A DNA stretch of 64,000 nucleotides, from positions 965,470 to 1,029,469 of the forward strand of contig VZSE01002180.1 of NCBI GenBank assembly GCA_013398275.1, in the 5' to 3' direction. The DNA is from Promerops cafer. Its lineage: Eukaryota; Chordata; Aves; Passeriformes; Nectariniidae. Positions within the stretch are counted from its first letter, which is position 1. Every line of letters starts with the position of its first letter. The position numbers and the translations under genes are program-made. Positions 63,794 through 64,000 of the stretch are shown here, one piece after another. The notes below the pieces were generated by a model. It searched no databases and was not told the DNA's origin. It worked only from the letters and a program-made list of their open reading frames with translations.

Positions 63794-64000
63794 GGGGGGG
63801 GGTACCCCGAGTTTTCCAGGCCCTTCCCTGCTGCCCCGCGGGGGTGGGGGGAGGATGGGGGAGGATGAGGGGGGAAAGACCCCAGCCCCACTCCCGCCCC
63901 TTCTAGGACGTTCGGAGCGGGGCTTGGCAGCGAGTGACGTCATCCGGCACTAACGCAGCAGCCCCGGGCCCCGCCTCTTCAGCACCTCCCAGCGCGGCCC

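Larger units (their letters stand above)
63241..64000 (+). promoter_or_regulatory. CpG island with CRE and HSE-like motif at the right edge
   Basis: GC- and CpG-rich from about 63241 to the window end. It contains a perfect palindromic CRE, TGACGTCA, at 63935-63942, and three alternating 5-bp heat-shock units, TTC (63901-63903), GGA (63906-63908, one mismatch to GAA) and TTC (63911-63913). CCGCCTC and G-rich runs are also present. No start codon or conserved protein is visible, so the gene served would begin beyond 64000. In mammals the gene upstream of and divergent from WDR20 is HSP90AA1, a heat-shock gene; that identity is an inference from synteny plus the motif, and the strand assignment follows from it. 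Confidence 0.5.

Noticed and set aside
1..64000. Search by eye for tRNA, rRNA, CRISPR-like arrays or operon structure
   Set aside because: None seen; the window is avian nuclear DNA and the only regular arrays are micro- and minisatellites.

Overview
This 64 kb window reads as ordinary, mostly non-coding nuclear DNA from a bird. Three things support an avian source: truncated CR1 LINE pieces (about 21.9, 44.6-45.0 and 52.0 kb), a 968-bp solo LTR of a type common in birds, and the vertebrate gene WDR20 with its exons spread over tens of kilobases. Background sequence is AT-rich with long introns. The only strongly GC/CpG-rich stretches are at about 43.9-44.6 kb and from 63.2 kb to the end.

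The one gene I can name is WDR20, on the minus strand. Exon 3 (12181 down to 10886) encodes the 431-residue C-terminal part, and exon 2 (17095 down to 16913) encodes 61 residues before it. Both are flanked by consensus splice sites and join in phase 0. The first coding exon is not visible. The CpG island at about 44 kb, which has GC boxes and a 195-base N gap, is the best place for the promoter and first exon. That gives a first intron of about 27 kb and a 4.7-kb second intron. WDR20 is a WD40 protein that, with WDR48/UAF1, binds and activates the deubiquitinases USP12 and USP46.

Region by region: 1-10.7 kb is the 3' flank or untranslated part of WDR20, with no other gene seen. 10.9-44.2 kb is WDR20, whose first intron carries a CR1 tail, a three-part purine tandem array, a solo LTR with a perfect 5-bp target duplication and a small CpG-rich hairpin. 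44.6-45.0 kb is a CR1 reverse-transcriptase remnant just upstream of the promoter. At 45.57-45.67 kb there is one well-formed minus-strand exon candidate that I cannot name. 45.7-63.2 kb is intergenic-like, with two LTR/CR1 fragments and some local duplications. The last 760 bases are a second CpG island with low-complexity CAC/TGCA repeats, a perfect CRE and a three-unit heat-shock-element-like motif. Mammalian synteny places HSP90AA1 upstream of WDR20 in divergent orientation, so this may be the edge of the HSP90AA1 promoter; that is inference.

I found no clear new biological system. The most useful leads are the unnamed exon at 45.6 kb, the stop/splice-donor overlap at the WDR20 C-terminus, the missing first exon, the CpG hairpin in intron 1 and the promoter-like right edge.
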